Shown: piece by piece, positions 1-8,479 of the stretch
Layout: each line of letters begins with the position of its first letter
Numbering within the stretch: the stretch's first letter is position 1
Assembly: GCF_010727325.1 (NCBI RefSeq)
Contig: NZ_AP022565.1
Span: 5,456,001 to 5,520,000 of the forward strand
Direction: 5' to 3'
Origin: Mycolicibacterium alvei
GTDB lineage: Bacteria; Actinomycetota; Actinomycetes; Mycobacteriales; Mycobacteriaceae
DNA length: 64,000 nucleotides
Notes under the pieces: generated by a model
Seen by the model: the letters and a program-made list of their open reading frames with translations, nothing else
What the model was told of the DNA's origin: nothing
The model's database searches: none
Position numbers and translations under genes: made by a program

Positions 1-1080
1 GAAGTCGTCCCCGCCTATCCCGAGTGGGAGAAGGGCGGACGCATGCCTCGTGACGTCTTCAAGCAGTTGGGTGAACTCGGCATGCTCGGGATGGCGATCC
101 CCGAGGAGTACGGCGGCGCCGGTATCGACGACTACCGCTACAACGTGGTGCTGCAAGAGGAAGCGGCCCGCGCGCTGGTGACGTTGTCGACGGTGCGGAC
201 CCAGCTCGAGGTGATCCTGCCCTACTTCCTGCACTACGCGAACGACGAGCAGCGGCAGCGCTGGTTCCCCGGGCTGGCCGCGGGCACCTTGCTGACCGCG
301 GTCGCGATGACCGAGCCGGGGACCGGATCGGATCTGGCCGGCATGCGTACCAGCGCGGTGCGTGACGGTGACGAGTACGTGCTCAACGGCGCCAAGACGT
401 TCATCACCGGTGGCATCCAGGCTGATCTGGTGGTCGTTGTGGCGCGGACGTCCACCGACCCGGAAAACCGCCGCAAGGGGCTGACCCTGCTGGTCGTCGA
501 GGACGGCATGGCGGGTTTCGAGCGGGGCCGCGAGCTGGAGAAGATGGGCTGCAAGGTGCAGGACACCGCGGAGCTGTCGTTCACCGATGTCCGGGTTCCG
601 GTGGCCAACGTGCTGGGGGTCGAGGGGGAGGCGTTCAGCTATCTCGGCCACAACCTCGCCCAGGAGCGGCTGACCGTGGCGGTGGGTTCGGTGGCTCAGG
701 CCCGCTCGGCGATCGCCGCGGCGATCGCCTATACGAAGGACCGGAAGGCGTTCGGCCAGCCGGTGGCTTCATTCCAGAACACCAAGTTCGAGATGGCGGC
801 GTGCTCGACCGAGGTCGAGGCGGCCCAGGCAATGCTCGACCGGGCGGTGGCCCTGCACGTCGACGGCGAGCTGTCCGGTGCCGATGCGGCCCGGGTGAAA
901 CTGTTCTGCACGGAGATGCAGGCGCGGGTGATCGATCGTTGCCTGCAGCTCTTCGGCGGGTACGGCTACATGATGGAGTACCCCATCGCCCGGCTCTACA
1001 CGGATGCCCGGGTGGCCCGGATCTATGCCGGGACCAGCGAGGTCATGAAGGTGATCATCGCCAAGTCGCTGGGGCTCTGA
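1..1080 (+). CDS. acyl-CoA dehydrogenase, 5' end cut by window
   Basis: This FAD-dependent acyl-CoA dehydrogenase would oxidise an acyl-CoA to the 2-enoyl-CoA. The reading frame is open from base 1, before the first ATG at 43, so the gene starts outside the window and about 360 residues are visible. The family motif TEPGTGSDL is near visible residue 118, and the C-terminal GGYGYMMEYPIARLY and YAGTSEV segments are intact. The residue that serves as catalytic Glu in medium-chain enzymes (YEGT) is Ala here (YAGT). A Glu in QERLTVAV sits where isovaleryl- and long-chain-type enzymes keep their base, so activity is still expected. The substrate is unknown. Confidence 0.9.
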   Translation, partial: EVVPAYPEWEKGGRMPRDVFKQLGELGMLGMAIPEEYGGAGIDDYRYNVVLQEEAARALVTLSTVRTQLEVILPYFLHYANDEQRQRWFPGLAAGTLLTAVAMTEPGTGSDLAGMRTSAVRDGDEYVLNGAKTFITGGIQADLVVVVARTSTDPENRRKGLTLLVVEDGMAGFERGRELEKMGCKVQDTAELSFTDVRVPVANVLGVEGEAFSYLGHNLAQERLTVAVGSVAQARSAIAAAIAYTKDRKAFGQPVASFQNTKFEMAACSTEVEAAQAMLDRAVALHVDGELSGADAARVKLFCTEMQARVIDRCLQLFGGYGYMMEYPIARLYTDARVARIYAGTSEVMKVIIAKSLGL

Positions 1081-1090
1081 CCGGGCCTAC

Positions 1091-1113
1091 CCGGCGGTTG
1101 TGACGGCCGCCGG
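1091..1113 (+). terminator. candidate hairpin terminator after acyl-CoA dehydrogenase
   Basis: CCGGCGG and CCGCCGG form a 7-bp inverted repeat with a 9-nt loop, 11 nt after the stop codon. It is followed by a T-rich stretch (cttcttttcc). Mycobacterial terminators often lack a clean U-tract, so this is plausible but unproven. Confidence 0.4.
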
Positions 1114-1134
1114 AAACTTCTTTTCCTGAGACGC

Positions 1135-1163
1135 TTGTCACAGCGGTCAAACCAACCTACTGT
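1135..1163 (+). promoter_or_regulatory. SigA-like promoter of the TetR gene
   Basis: TTGTCA (1135-1140) and TACTGT (1158-1163) are separated by exactly 17 nt, a good match to a housekeeping promoter. The -10 box lies inside the inverted repeat at 1147-1184, so a repressor bound there would block transcription. Confidence 0.45.
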
Positions 1164-1184
1164 GTGTTCACTAGGTTGGTTTGA
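1147..1184 (+). promoter_or_regulatory. perfect 13-bp inverted repeat, likely TetR operator
   Basis: TCAAACCAACCTA (1147-1159) is the exact reverse complement of TAGGTTGGTTTGA (1172-1184), with a 12-nt spacer. It sits 12 nt upstream of the GTG start of the TetR gene and covers the predicted -10 box. Size and position fit autoregulation by that TetR. Confidence 0.75.
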
Positions 1185-1196
1185 CGAAGGAGTTCG

Positions 1197-1850
1197 GTGG
1201 CTTCAGCGGAAAGTGTGCAGGGGCAGTCTCAGGGCGCGAGGCCCTATGCGACGCTTCTGGCCAAAGGGGAAGACCGCAGGCAGCGGATACTTTCTGTGGC
1301 TGAGAGGCTGCTGGCCCGCAATGGGTGGCGTAACACGTCGCTGGCTCAGATCGCCAGGGAAGCCGGTGTCACGTCCGCGGGCCTACTCCACCATTTCGAG
1401 TCCAAGGAGCAACTGCTCAACGCGGTGCTCGATGCGCGCGATCTCGACGACGACACCCACGCGGACCGGTCCGGGAACCTCGCCGACGAGATCAAGCGGG
1501 TAGCCGAACGGTTCGTCCGCGCGCCGGAGATGGTCGGCACCTTCACTGTCCTGCTGGTGGAGAACATCCAGCCCGATGCCCCGCTGCACGATCGTTTGCT
1601 CAAACGGCAGCAGGCTGCGCGCGACATCGTCGCCGACATCATCACTCGCGGTCAGCTCAGCGGTCGCTACCGCACCGACATCGACGCGGCCACCAAGGCC
1701 GTGGAAATCCTGGCATTCATCAATGGAATGGAGACCTCATGGCTACTCGATCCCTCGCTCCCGTTGACGGACGTGTTCAAGAGCTACGCCGAAATGCTGG
1801 GACGGGAGATCGAGCGACCGGGCGGCCGCAACGGGGCGGCCGACCAGTGA
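1197..1850 (+). CDS. TetR family transcriptional regulator
   Basis: This is a 217-residue TetR regulator. The N-terminal helix-turn-helix (about residues 27-75) contains the typical TSLAQIAREAGVTSAGLLHHF core, and the rest would be the ligand-binding domain. The GTG start at 1197 follows GAAGGAG and the operator-like repeat at 1147-1184. It is followed after 14 nt by a hypothetical gene and probably co-transcribed with it. It may also control the upstream acyl-CoA dehydrogenase or other sites outside the window. The ligand is unknown; an acyl-CoA is a reasonable guess from context only. Confidence 0.9.
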   Translation: MASAESVQGQSQGARPYATLLAKGEDRRQRILSVAERLLARNGWRNTSLAQIAREAGVTSAGLLHHFESKEQLLNAVLDARDLDDDTHADRSGNLADEIKRVAERFVRAPEMVGTFTVLLVENIQPDAPLHDRLLKRQQAARDIVADIITRGQLSGRYRTDIDAATKAVEILAFINGMETSWLLDPSLPLTDVFKSYAEMLGREIERPGGRNGAADQ

Positions 1851-1864
1851 GATTGGAGGACGAC

Positions 1865-2368
1865 ATGCGGTATCGACTCGATGTGGTCGCGCCCTGCGTA
1901 GTTGACGCGGTCCGGTTCGCCGGTGGCTGGCTGGTCGACCGGGTGATGGCCGGTTGGGATGTCACGGTGCTGATCGGCGCCGACGAGGACGTCCGGCCGC
2001 TGACGATCCTCGGAGTGGAGACGATCGCCCTGGAGTCCGTCCTCGAGTGCTGGGAGGACCGCCCGCACCCGCAGACCGTGGCAGTGGCCGCCGATCTGTT
2101 CAACACCGACGAGCGTGTGCGACGCGGTGTCTTGGGCGCGTTGGAGCAGGGACACACCGAGGTGACCCTGTGGGGCGACGCGTGTCCGGCGGACCTGAGC
2201 GTTGATCCGGTTCGCCACGAACTATCAGCTGCCGCACGCGCTTTCAAAGCGCAGGCGCTCGCAGCGGTCAACGATCCCGAAGCGCACGGGGTCGGACACA
2301 CCGAGGCCTTCCGGTGCGGCACGATGATCAGCCGCTCGGTGCCTGCGGACCTGATTCCAGCGAGCTGA
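1865..2368 (+). CDS. conserved hypothetical protein
   Basis: This gene encodes a 167-residue protein of no recognised family. The frame is open further upstream, but the ATG at 1865 follows GGAGGACGAC and lies 14 nt after the TetR stop, so this start is preferred. The sequence looks soluble, with no signal peptide or membrane segment. It contains a hydrophobic alpha/beta pattern (DVTVLIGAD, TEVTLWGDAC) and three Cys residues without a metal motif. It probably forms an operon with the TetR gene. The product could be a small accessory or sensory protein, but nothing specific supports a function. Confidence 0.7.
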   Translation: MRYRLDVVAPCVVDAVRFAGGWLVDRVMAGWDVTVLIGADEDVRPLTILGVETIALESVLECWEDRPHPQTVAVAADLFNTDERVRRGVLGALEQGHTEVTLWGDACPADLSVDPVRHELSAAARAFKAQALAAVNDPEAHGVGHTEAFRCGTMISRSVPADLIPAS

Positions 2369-2417
2369 TGCGCCAGGCTGCCGGGCGCTATCGACCGCCT
2401 CATCAATGACAACCTGC

Positions 2418-2455
2418 GACGCACGTACGGCCAGTGCCCTGGCCATACGTGCGTC
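2418..2455. terminator. bidirectional hairpin terminator
   Basis: GACGCACGTACGGCCAG (2418-2434) pairs with CTGGCCATACGTGCGTC (2439-2455) with one mismatch and a 4-nt loop. It lies between two convergent genes ending at 2368 and 2472, so it can terminate both. Confidence 0.75.
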
Positions 2456-2471
2456 TGTGTAATGGCTCGGA

Positions 2472-2888
2472 TCAGCTGACCGGCTTCGCCTTTCGCTCGA
2501 AAGCATCGCGATCAGCCTGGGGGCGTAGCGGATTCAGCGCATAAACCACGCAGAATTCCTTGCCGGCCGGATCGGCCATGATGACCCACTTGCCGGGATG
2601 GTCGACGAATGAATCGTCGACCATCGTCGCCCCCAGACCTTTGAGACGATCGACCTCGGCATCGAGATCGTCGGTGTGGATATCGAAGTGCACGCCCGCC
2701 TGGCCCGAGTGCACGTCCTGGACCACGACGCGGAAATCATCCGAGGCGCCTTCGAGGATGTGATAGTCACGGACTCCCCGCGGGTGTACCACCTCGGCAT
2801 CGAGTGCTCCGGCCCAAAAGTTGGTCACCGCTTCCTGGGTGTCCGACGGAACGTCGATGATGAACGTGCTGAGGAGTGTGCGATGCAT
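2472..2888 (-). CDS. VOC (glyoxalase/bleomycin-resistance) family protein
   Basis: This is a 138-residue single VOC-fold domain. It has paired beta-alpha-beta units and the motifs GVHFDIHTDDLDAEVDRLKGLGA and WVIMADPAGKEFCVV, typical of glyoxalase-like dioxygenases, isomerases or binding proteins. The ATG at 2888 has a strong GGGAGGG upstream. It lies 16 nt behind the P450 stop, so the two genes form an operon. The His and Glu positions fit a metal site, but the reaction cannot be assigned. It may act on the P450 product. Confidence 0.85.
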   Translation of the reverse strand: MHRTLLSTFIIDVPSDTQEAVTNFWAGALDAEVVHPRGVRDYHILEGASDDFRVVVQDVHSGQAGVHFDIHTDDLDAEVDRLKGLGATMVDDSFVDHPGKWVIMADPAGKEFCVVYALNPLRPQADRDAFERKAKPVS

Positions 2889-2904
2889 TCGATCCCTCCC
2901 GATA

Positions 2905-4086
2905 TCAAGAAACGAAGGTGGGCATGGCGGCCCAGCCGCGCACCGCCGCGGTCTCTGACGGTTTCGCGCCTGCCCAGTCGACCTCCCATTGCGGGAAGCG
3001 CTTGAGGATCTCCTCCAGGGCGATGCGGCCCTCCAGTCGGGCCAGTGCATTGCCCATGCAGAAATGCGTACCCGCACCAAAGGTCATGTGCGCCTTCTGT
3101 TCCCGGTGGATGTCGAAGACGTCACCATCCGGTGCGAATCGGCGGTGGTCGCGGTTGGCCGCGCCCACGAGCATCAGCATCGCCGATCCCTCGGGCACGG
3201 TCTGGCCGTAGTACTCGACGTCGCGGGCGACATATCGGGCGATCTGCAGCGCCGGGGGCTCCCAGCGCAGGATCTCCTCGACGGCCTGGGGAATCAGCTC
3301 CGGGTTCTCGACCAGGTCACGGCGCTGATCCGGATACTCGGCCAGCGTCTTGCCGGCCCAGCCGATCAGCCGGGTGGTGGTCTCGGAGCCGGCGGTGGCG
3401 ATGACCGTCAGGTACAACAGCAGTTCGTCGCGGCGCAGCGTGCGCACCGTGCCGGTCTCATCTTCGAACTCGGCGTTGAGCAGGTCGGTCATTATGTCGT
3501 CAGAGGGGTGCTCGGTGCGCCAGTCGATGAACTCGGCGAACACCTCACCGGTGGCCAGCCCGTCGACCGTTTGCCCTTGCAGGATCTCTTCGCCGTGGTC
3601 GGTGATCTGGCGTTGCCGGTCCTCGGGGATGCCCAGCAGCATGCCGATGACGCGCATCGGCATCTGTTCGCCGAGATCGTTGACGAAGTCGAACCGGTCC
3701 GTCCCGACCAGCGGATCCAGGCAACGTGCGGTGAACTCGCGGATCTGCGGCTCGAGGGCCAGCACTTTGCGTGGTGTGAACACCCGCGACAGCAGGTTGC
3801 GGTGGATGTTGTGGATCGGGGGATCCTCGAAAATCAGTGTGCCCGGCGGGATCTCCATGCCGGACTTGATGATCTCGAGCAGGGCTCCGCGCCCGGAGAT
3901 GAACGTCTCGTGATCGATGACGCCTTTGTTGACGTCGTCGTAGCGGCTCAGTGCATAGAAATCGTGCTGCTCGTTGTAGTACAGCGGGGCCTCTTCCCTG
4001 ATTCGGGCGAACACCGAGTAGGGATCCATGTTGAGCTCGACGCTGTACGGGTCGTAGTACAGATCGGCCGCGGCCGGCGCAGTCAT
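2905..4086 (-). CDS. cytochrome P450 (group A)
   Basis: This is a soluble bacterial-type P450 monooxygenase of about 393 residues that needs ferredoxin and a reductase. The I-helix contains AGSETTTR, the K-helix ExxR is EEILR, and the haem loop is FGAGTHFCMGNALARLE with the Cys ligand. The ATG at 4086 is preferred because the protein then begins MTAPAAADLYYDPY, matching the start of its paralogue at 63400; an ATG at 4119 is the alternative. It is closely similar to the P450s at 13779 and 63400 (shared EEAPLYYNE, MPMRVIGMLLGIPE). It is transcribed with the VOC gene and divergent from an SDR. Substrate unknown; steroid- or terpenoid-like compounds are an inference. Confidence 0.93.
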   Translation of the reverse strand: MTAPAAADLYYDPYSVELNMDPYSVFARIREEAPLYYNEQHDFYALSRYDDVNKGVIDHETFISGRGALLEIIKSGMEIPPGTLIFEDPPIHNIHRNLLSRVFTPRKVLALEPQIREFTARCLDPLVGTDRFDFVNDLGEQMPMRVIGMLLGIPEDRQRQITDHGEEILQGQTVDGLATGEVFAEFIDWRTEHPSDDIMTDLLNAEFEDETGTVRTLRRDELLLYLTVIATAGSETTTRLIGWAGKTLAEYPDQRRDLVENPELIPQAVEEILRWEPPALQIARYVARDVEYYGQTVPEGSAMLMLVGAANRDHRRFAPDGDVFDIHREQKAHMTFGAGTHFCMGNALARLEGRIALEEILKRFPQWEVDWAGAKPSETAAVRGWAAMPTFVS

Positions 4087-4339
4087 GAGCGCTTCACCGT
4101 GACGTGTGTTTGCTGGCATTGATTTGATGTGGGCACGAGTGATCTCCTGAACGGATTGAAAGTGCTGAGCACCTGCCTAGCAGATGAACCGTCGCCTGGT
4201 CAAGGAATCGGGCAGATTGAGGCGCAGATTTGCCTGGTGCGCAATGCATTCCAGGGACGTCGGCGCAACGCGAGATGCCTGCGGCCCCTGAAGGTGTATG
4301 GTCGCCAACCAATCCGGTTGTGCATCGAAGGGAAAAGTC
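4087..4339. promoter_or_regulatory. divergent P450/SDR intergenic region
   Basis: This 253-bp stretch must hold the promoters of the minus-strand P450 operon and the plus-strand SDR. The only dyad noticed is CAACC-aatcc-GGTTG at 4306-4320, 20 nt before the SDR start. No other strong site was seen. Confidence 0.35.
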
Positions 4340-5266
4340 ATGTCTGAGTTGCGTTTTGACAACCGCGTCGCGATCGTAACCGGTGCCGGTCGCGGCATCG
4401 GCCGTGGTCACGCCCTGTTATTGGCCCAGAAGGGCGCGCGTGTCGTCGTCGCAGATTTTGGTGTCGACCCCGACGGCTTGGGCACGTCGTCGGTCCCGGC
4501 GGACGAAGTAGTGCAGGAGATCAGGGATCTCGGTGGCGAGGCTGTCGCTTGCTGTGCTTCGGTGGCCGACGAGCGGGAGGCCACCTCCATCATCGAGATG
4601 GCGATCGACACTTTTGGCCGGCTGGACATCGTGGTTAACAACGCGGGCATCCATGACCCGGCAAACTTCGATGAGCTGTCGATCGATCAGTTCCGGGCCA
4701 TGCTCGACGTGCACTTCTACGGCGCCCTCTACGCGATCAGGGCCGCCTGGCCACACTTCCGATCGGCCGGATACGGGCGGATCGTCAACACCGTCTCGGA
4801 GGCCATGCTCGGTGGTGTTCCCGGTCTGACCAGCTACGCATCGGCCAAGGGAGCGGTCTACGGGCTGACTCGCAACCTCGCCACTGAGGGCCTGGCCGAC
4901 GGTATCCGCGTCAACGCCGTCGCGCCCCGCGCCTACACGCGGTTGTCCGTTGACCATTGCGACAACCTCTCGAACCTCTATGGTCTGTCGCCAGAGAAGA
5001 TCGAGCAGCTCAATGCCAGTATGCGGCCCGAATTGTGTGCCCCGGCGGTCGCTTATCTGGCGCATGAGGCATGCCGGCTCAACGGCGAGGTGCTCCAGGT
5101 CGGAATGGGCGGTGTCGCGCGCCTGGCCTTCGTCGCGGCAAAGGGTTTACGGCAGTCATCATTGACCGCGGAGAGCATTGCCGAAAACATCGGTACGGTC
5201 CTGGATGTCGATGGTGCCCAGGTCCCCTCGACAGAGGACATATTCAGCCGGCTGGGCCCGAAGTAG
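4340..5266 (+). CDS. SDR oxidoreductase, MFE-2-like
   Basis: This 308-residue NAD(P)-dependent dehydrogenase probably oxidises a secondary alcohol or 3-hydroxyacyl-CoA. The cofactor motif TGAGRGIGRGH is near residue 15, NNAG near residue 104, and the Ser-Tyr-Lys set lies in NTVSEAMLGG...SYASAKGA. Sequence layout resembles the dehydrogenase part of peroxisomal multifunctional enzyme type 2. The ATG at 4340 follows GAAGGGAAAAG; an upstream in-frame ATG at 4298 has no ribosome site. It is a clear paralogue of the SDR at 59244. It is divergent from the P450 at 2905 and may act on the alcohol that this P450 makes. Confidence 0.88.
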   Translation: MSELRFDNRVAIVTGAGRGIGRGHALLLAQKGARVVVADFGVDPDGLGTSSVPADEVVQEIRDLGGEAVACCASVADEREATSIIEMAIDTFGRLDIVVNNAGIHDPANFDELSIDQFRAMLDVHFYGALYAIRAAWPHFRSAGYGRIVNTVSEAMLGGVPGLTSYASAKGAVYGLTRNLATEGLADGIRVNAVAPRAYTRLSVDHCDNLSNLYGLSPEKIEQLNASMRPELCAPAVAYLAHEACRLNGEVLQVGMGGVARLAFVAAKGLRQSSLTAESIAENIGTVLDVDGAQVPSTEDIFSRLGPK

Positions 5267-5297
5267 CGTCCGGTGACAGCGATTCGGCAAATCCTGG

Positions 5298-5942
5298 TTA
5301 TGCCCCGGTGAGCCGTGGTCGATTGACGCTGAGCGACTGGGCGTGCTCGAGGATCCGCGCGCGAGCTCGCGGTTGGGCAACGGCGAGCAGGCAGATGTCG
5401 AAGGCATGCAACGCGCCGGTGCGAAGTTGGGCGTCGTCGAGATCACCGGCAGTCCACCGACGCTGCAGGTGAAACAGCACCATCGCGGCATGTTCGGCCA
5501 GTAACGCCGGTTCGATATCGGCGCGCAGTACCCCCGCCTTGGTGGCAGCGCCGATCTCGGCGACGATCAGGTCCCACCCGGTCCAGCGGACATTCACCAG
5601 GTCAACCAGGCGATCGTCCATGACGACGGCACGCACAACAGCCTTGGGCACCTCGGCCACCGTCTTGTCGATCGAGACGGTGATCGCCTCCCAGATCCGT
5701 TCGATCGGATCGGTAGCGGTCAGGTGGCCGACTGCGACATCGATGGAGTCCAGCGAGCTTTGGACCAGCGCGGTGAGCAGGCCGTCCTTGTCGCCGAAGT
5801 GGTTGTAGAGCGTGCGGACACTGACCCCGGCCTCGCTGGCGAGGCGCCGCATGGAAAGTTGCTCCACGCCGTGAACCTCGATGAAGACCCGCGCAGCGTC
5901 GAGGACATGTCGACTTGTGCGCTCCTGGACCCGCGATGCCAT
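5298..5942 (-). CDS. TetR family transcriptional regulator
   Basis: This is a 214-residue TetR repressor. The HTH (about residues 12-58) contains LSMRRLASEAGVSVRTLYNHF followed by GDKDGLLTALV. The remainder is helical and would form the effector pocket and dimer interface. It is divergent from the nine-gene catabolic operon starting at 6132, which it most likely controls. No clear palindrome was found in the shared 189-bp promoter region, so the operator is not assigned. Confidence 0.9.
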   Translation of the reverse strand: MASRVQERTSRHVLDAARVFIEVHGVEQLSMRRLASEAGVSVRTLYNHFGDKDGLLTALVQSSLDSIDVAVGHLTATDPIERIWEAITVSIDKTVAEVPKAVVRAVVMDDRLVDLVNVRWTGWDLIVAEIGAATKAGVLRADIEPALLAEHAAMVLFHLQRRWTAGDLDDAQLRTGALHAFDICLLAVAQPRARARILEHAQSLSVNRPRLTGA

Positions 5943-6022
5943 AAGTGAAAACCCTAGTCAATGCCACGGTGGCGCTGGTCTGGCCACGCTGTTTGCCACG
6001 ATGGAGCAAAAGTACAACACCG

Positions 6023-6051
6023 TTGCAAAAGCGGCCGATCGTGATTAACAT
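6023..6051 (+). promoter_or_regulatory. SigA-like promoter of the 6132-15517 operon
   Basis: TTGCAA (6023-6028) and TAACAT (6046-6051) have a 17-nt spacer. The expected transcription start would leave a leader of about 75 nt before the ATG at 6132. A direct repeat GCAAAA flanks the -35 region (6006-6011 and 6025-6030) and could be part of a regulator site. Confidence 0.45.
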
Positions 6052-6131
6052 CTCCCCAGCGAACCACCCGAAACGCGAGGCGCATCGCTTCGCGGAGGCC
6101 CACCCGCCTGCGTCAGGACCAAGGGGAAGAC

Positions 6132-7550
6132 ATGCCGCAAGATCAGCCCGGTTCCGTCGGCAATGCCGGCGATGTTTCCGGTGCCCAGCGCTACGTCACG
6201 GTGTCGATCGACAGCCACGTCGGTCCGTCGGTCAAGGACCAGCTGCGCCCGTATTGCGATGCGAAGCACCTTGACGACTTCGACCGCTTCGTCACGGATA
6301 TGGAAAGCCAGGGGCTGTTGTCGTGGCGGTCCTCGGAGGCCAAATCCGGTGGGAAACAAAGTTGGTCGCTGGGCAAGTCGCAAGCGGAACGAGGCAAAGT
6401 CCAAGCCGAAAAGCTCGGACAGGCCGAGGCCGAGAAGTTCGGGAAGCAGGCCGGTATCCGTAACGCGGACCAGGTCGGCGCGCGGTTCCTGCAACGCAGT
6501 TACGAGCACAGCCTCGCGGCCGGGTTGCAGGACCACGATGCGCGGATCGCCGACATGGATGAGCAGGGTGTCGTCGCGGACGTGATCTTTCACGGCGGAC
6601 TGAACGGGCAATCGATCCCGTTCTCGACTACCGGTCTGATCAGCTGGGGGGACACCGCATACGACTATCTCGAAAAGGTCGGGGTCCGCATCTACAACCG
6701 GTGGTTGGCGGACTTCGTCTCGCTGGCCCCGGAACGCCATGCCGGGATCGCACACATCCCGATCTCCGACTTGAGTGCCTGCGCCAAGGAAGTCGAGTGG
6801 GCGGCCGAGGCCGGCCTGAAAGGCATCAACCTGCCGGCGCCACGCGGGGACTTCCCGATGCTCAATGATCCCGCATGGGAACCCCTTTGGGCCGCCTGCA
6901 ATGAGACCGGAATGTCGGTCAACACCCACGGCGGCGGCGGCGAGCACTACCCGTATGAGGGGCAGGGCGCGCAGATGATGTACATGATGGAGACGCCGTT
7001 CCGGACCCGGAGGGGCCTGTGGGTGATGATCTTCAGCGGCGTATTCGAGCGCTACCCGAATCTCAAGCTGGTGCTCACCGAGCAGTGGGTGGACTGGGCC
7101 CCGGCCGCGATGGCGGACATGGACGGGCTTTACCACGGTCCGACCGGCGCGGCGATCCGCGCCAAGCTGCCCAAGCCTCCGTCGGAGTACTTCCGCCGGA
7201 ACTGTTACATCGGAGCGAGTTTCATGTCCAACGGCGAGGCCAAGCTGGCCGTCGAACATGACCTCGTCGACAATGTCATGTGGGGCGACGACTATCCGCA
7301 TGCCGAGGGAACCTTCCCCGACACCCGCGAGGCGATGCGCTTCACCTTCTCCGACATCGATCCGTTGCACACTCGGCAGTTCCTGGGCAATACCGCCATC
7401 GACCTGTACGGCCTCGACCGCGACAAGTTGACGAGAATCGCCGATCGGATCGGCCCGACGGTCGACGAGATTTCTACGCCCTACTCGCTGCCCGAAGACG
7501 CCGTGGTGGGTCTCTACGCGTTCCGGACCGGGCCGGGCATCTTCGTCTGA
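6132..7550 (+). CDS. amidohydrolase family 2 (COG2159-type) protein
   Basis: This is a 472-residue metal-dependent hydrolase or decarboxylase of the amidohydrolase-2 family. Likely metal-site segments are IDSHVGPS near residue 26, NTHGGGGEHY near residue 265 and WGDDYPHAEGTFPDT near residue 385. Residues about 70-130 are rich in Lys, Glu and Gln and would be helical. It is the first gene of a plus-strand operon that continues through 15517. Family members cut C-C, C-N or C-O bonds in ring-cleavage or decarboxylation steps, so the exact reaction is open. It resembles the two amidohydrolases at 33188 and 34362. Confidence 0.87.
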   Translation: MPQDQPGSVGNAGDVSGAQRYVTVSIDSHVGPSVKDQLRPYCDAKHLDDFDRFVTDMESQGLLSWRSSEAKSGGKQSWSLGKSQAERGKVQAEKLGQAEAEKFGKQAGIRNADQVGARFLQRSYEHSLAAGLQDHDARIADMDEQGVVADVIFHGGLNGQSIPFSTTGLISWGDTAYDYLEKVGVRIYNRWLADFVSLAPERHAGIAHIPISDLSACAKEVEWAAEAGLKGINLPAPRGDFPMLNDPAWEPLWAACNETGMSVNTHGGGGEHYPYEGQGAQMMYMMETPFRTRRGLWVMIFSGVFERYPNLKLVLTEQWVDWAPAAMADMDGLYHGPTGAAIRAKLPKPPSEYFRRNCYIGASFMSNGEAKLAVEHDLVDNVMWGDDYPHAEGTFPDTREAMRFTFSDIDPLHTRQFLGNTAIDLYGLDRDKLTRIADRIGPTVDEISTPYSLPEDAVVGLYAFRTGPGIFV

Positions 7551-7613
7551 TCGACGCCGGTTGCAGTCCCAACGTCCCTAATTCCCTTGTCTACGAGGAG
7601 ATTATTACCCACC

Positions 7614-8468
7614 ATGGATGCCGTCACCGGTCTCAGGTCACCGTGCCGCTTGGTCACCTCCGAGGAGGTCGAACACCTCCGCGAACACGGCTGGGTGCAG
7701 TTGAAGCGCTTCGTGGACCCCGACGTCCTGAGCAGAATGCTCGAGCTCGCCCGCACGAAGATGGGCGACGACGCGGACAGCAATCCGTTGAAGGCGGGCA
7801 TGGCCGCCGCGACCGACGGTGAGGCCAAGGGGGCGCTGGCGTACTTCAACGCCGAGCGCAGCGGTGGTCTGGCCAGCCCGGTGTTGCGGCCCTTGATCGA
7901 CGAGATCGGCAAGAGTGCGACGAAGCTGTTGAATCGCCGCGCCAACGACGGTTCACCCGTCGGTACCAGGTACTACAACGACTTCTTCGTGCCGAAATTG
8001 CCGTCTACCAAGTCATCCCGACACGGAGGCAACGGTGCCACCGCGTTCCACCAGGACTACATCACCTTCGCGGTCGACCGGACCGGGGGCATGACCTTCT
8101 GGATTCCGTTGGAGCCCTACGGGCCCGAGGCCGGGACGATGTCGTTCGTCAACGGGTCACACCGCCTCGGGGTACTCGGTGACTACACCACCTATGGCGG
8201 CGGTGACGCACTCGGGGCCTTTCCGGAACTGCGCGAACTGGAGATGAGCGAGCAGGTGACCTACGCGCTGGGCGACATCACTGTGCACACCCACCTCACG
8301 ATTCACGGTGCCGGCGCGAACATGATGGACCGTCCCCGGTGGGGTTACCTGTTGGTCGTCCAGCCCGAAGATGTTTGCTGGAACGGATCTCCGTGCCCGA
8401 ATTTCGACCACACGGATATGGCGCCGTGGGCGGCGCTGAACGACGAGCGCTTCCCGCTGATCGGCTGA
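7614..8468 (+). CDS. phytanoyl-CoA dioxygenase family protein (PhyH)
   Basis: This 284-residue Fe(II)/2-oxoglutarate-dependent oxygenase would hydroxylate an acyl-CoA or small-molecule substrate. The iron ligands are visible as H146 and D148 (FHQDYITF) and a distal His near 231 (LTIHGAG). An Arg in DRPRWGY could bind 2-oxoglutarate. The ATG at 7614 follows ACGAGGAG; an in-frame TTG at 7587 overlaps that ribosome site and is rejected. It lies between an amidohydrolase and a VOC gene. With the acyl-CoA ligase and crotonase downstream, it suggests oxidation of a branched or cyclic carboxylic acid. Confidence 0.86.
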   Translation: MDAVTGLRSPCRLVTSEEVEHLREHGWVQLKRFVDPDVLSRMLELARTKMGDDADSNPLKAGMAAATDGEAKGALAYFNAERSGGLASPVLRPLIDEIGKSATKLLNRRANDGSPVGTRYYNDFFVPKLPSTKSSRHGGNGATAFHQDYITFAVDRTGGMTFWIPLEPYGPEAGTMSFVNGSHRLGVLGDYTTYGGGDALGAFPELRELEMSEQVTYALGDITVHTHLTIHGAGANMMDRPRWGYLLVVQPEDVCWNGSPCPNFDHTDMAPWAALNDERFPLIG

Positions 8469-8479
8469 AGGGCACCCCA

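Noticed and set aside
2989..4122. 377-residue plus-strand open frame opposite the P450
   Set aside because: It lies antisense to a P450 with all family motifs, and its product is low-complexity Arg/Gly/Asp/Val-rich with no recognisable domain. Long antisense frames are usual at this GC content.
6045..7370. 441-residue minus-strand frame opposite the amidohydrolase
   Set aside because: It is the codon-position shadow of the amidohydrolase gene, with no domain and no ribosome site.
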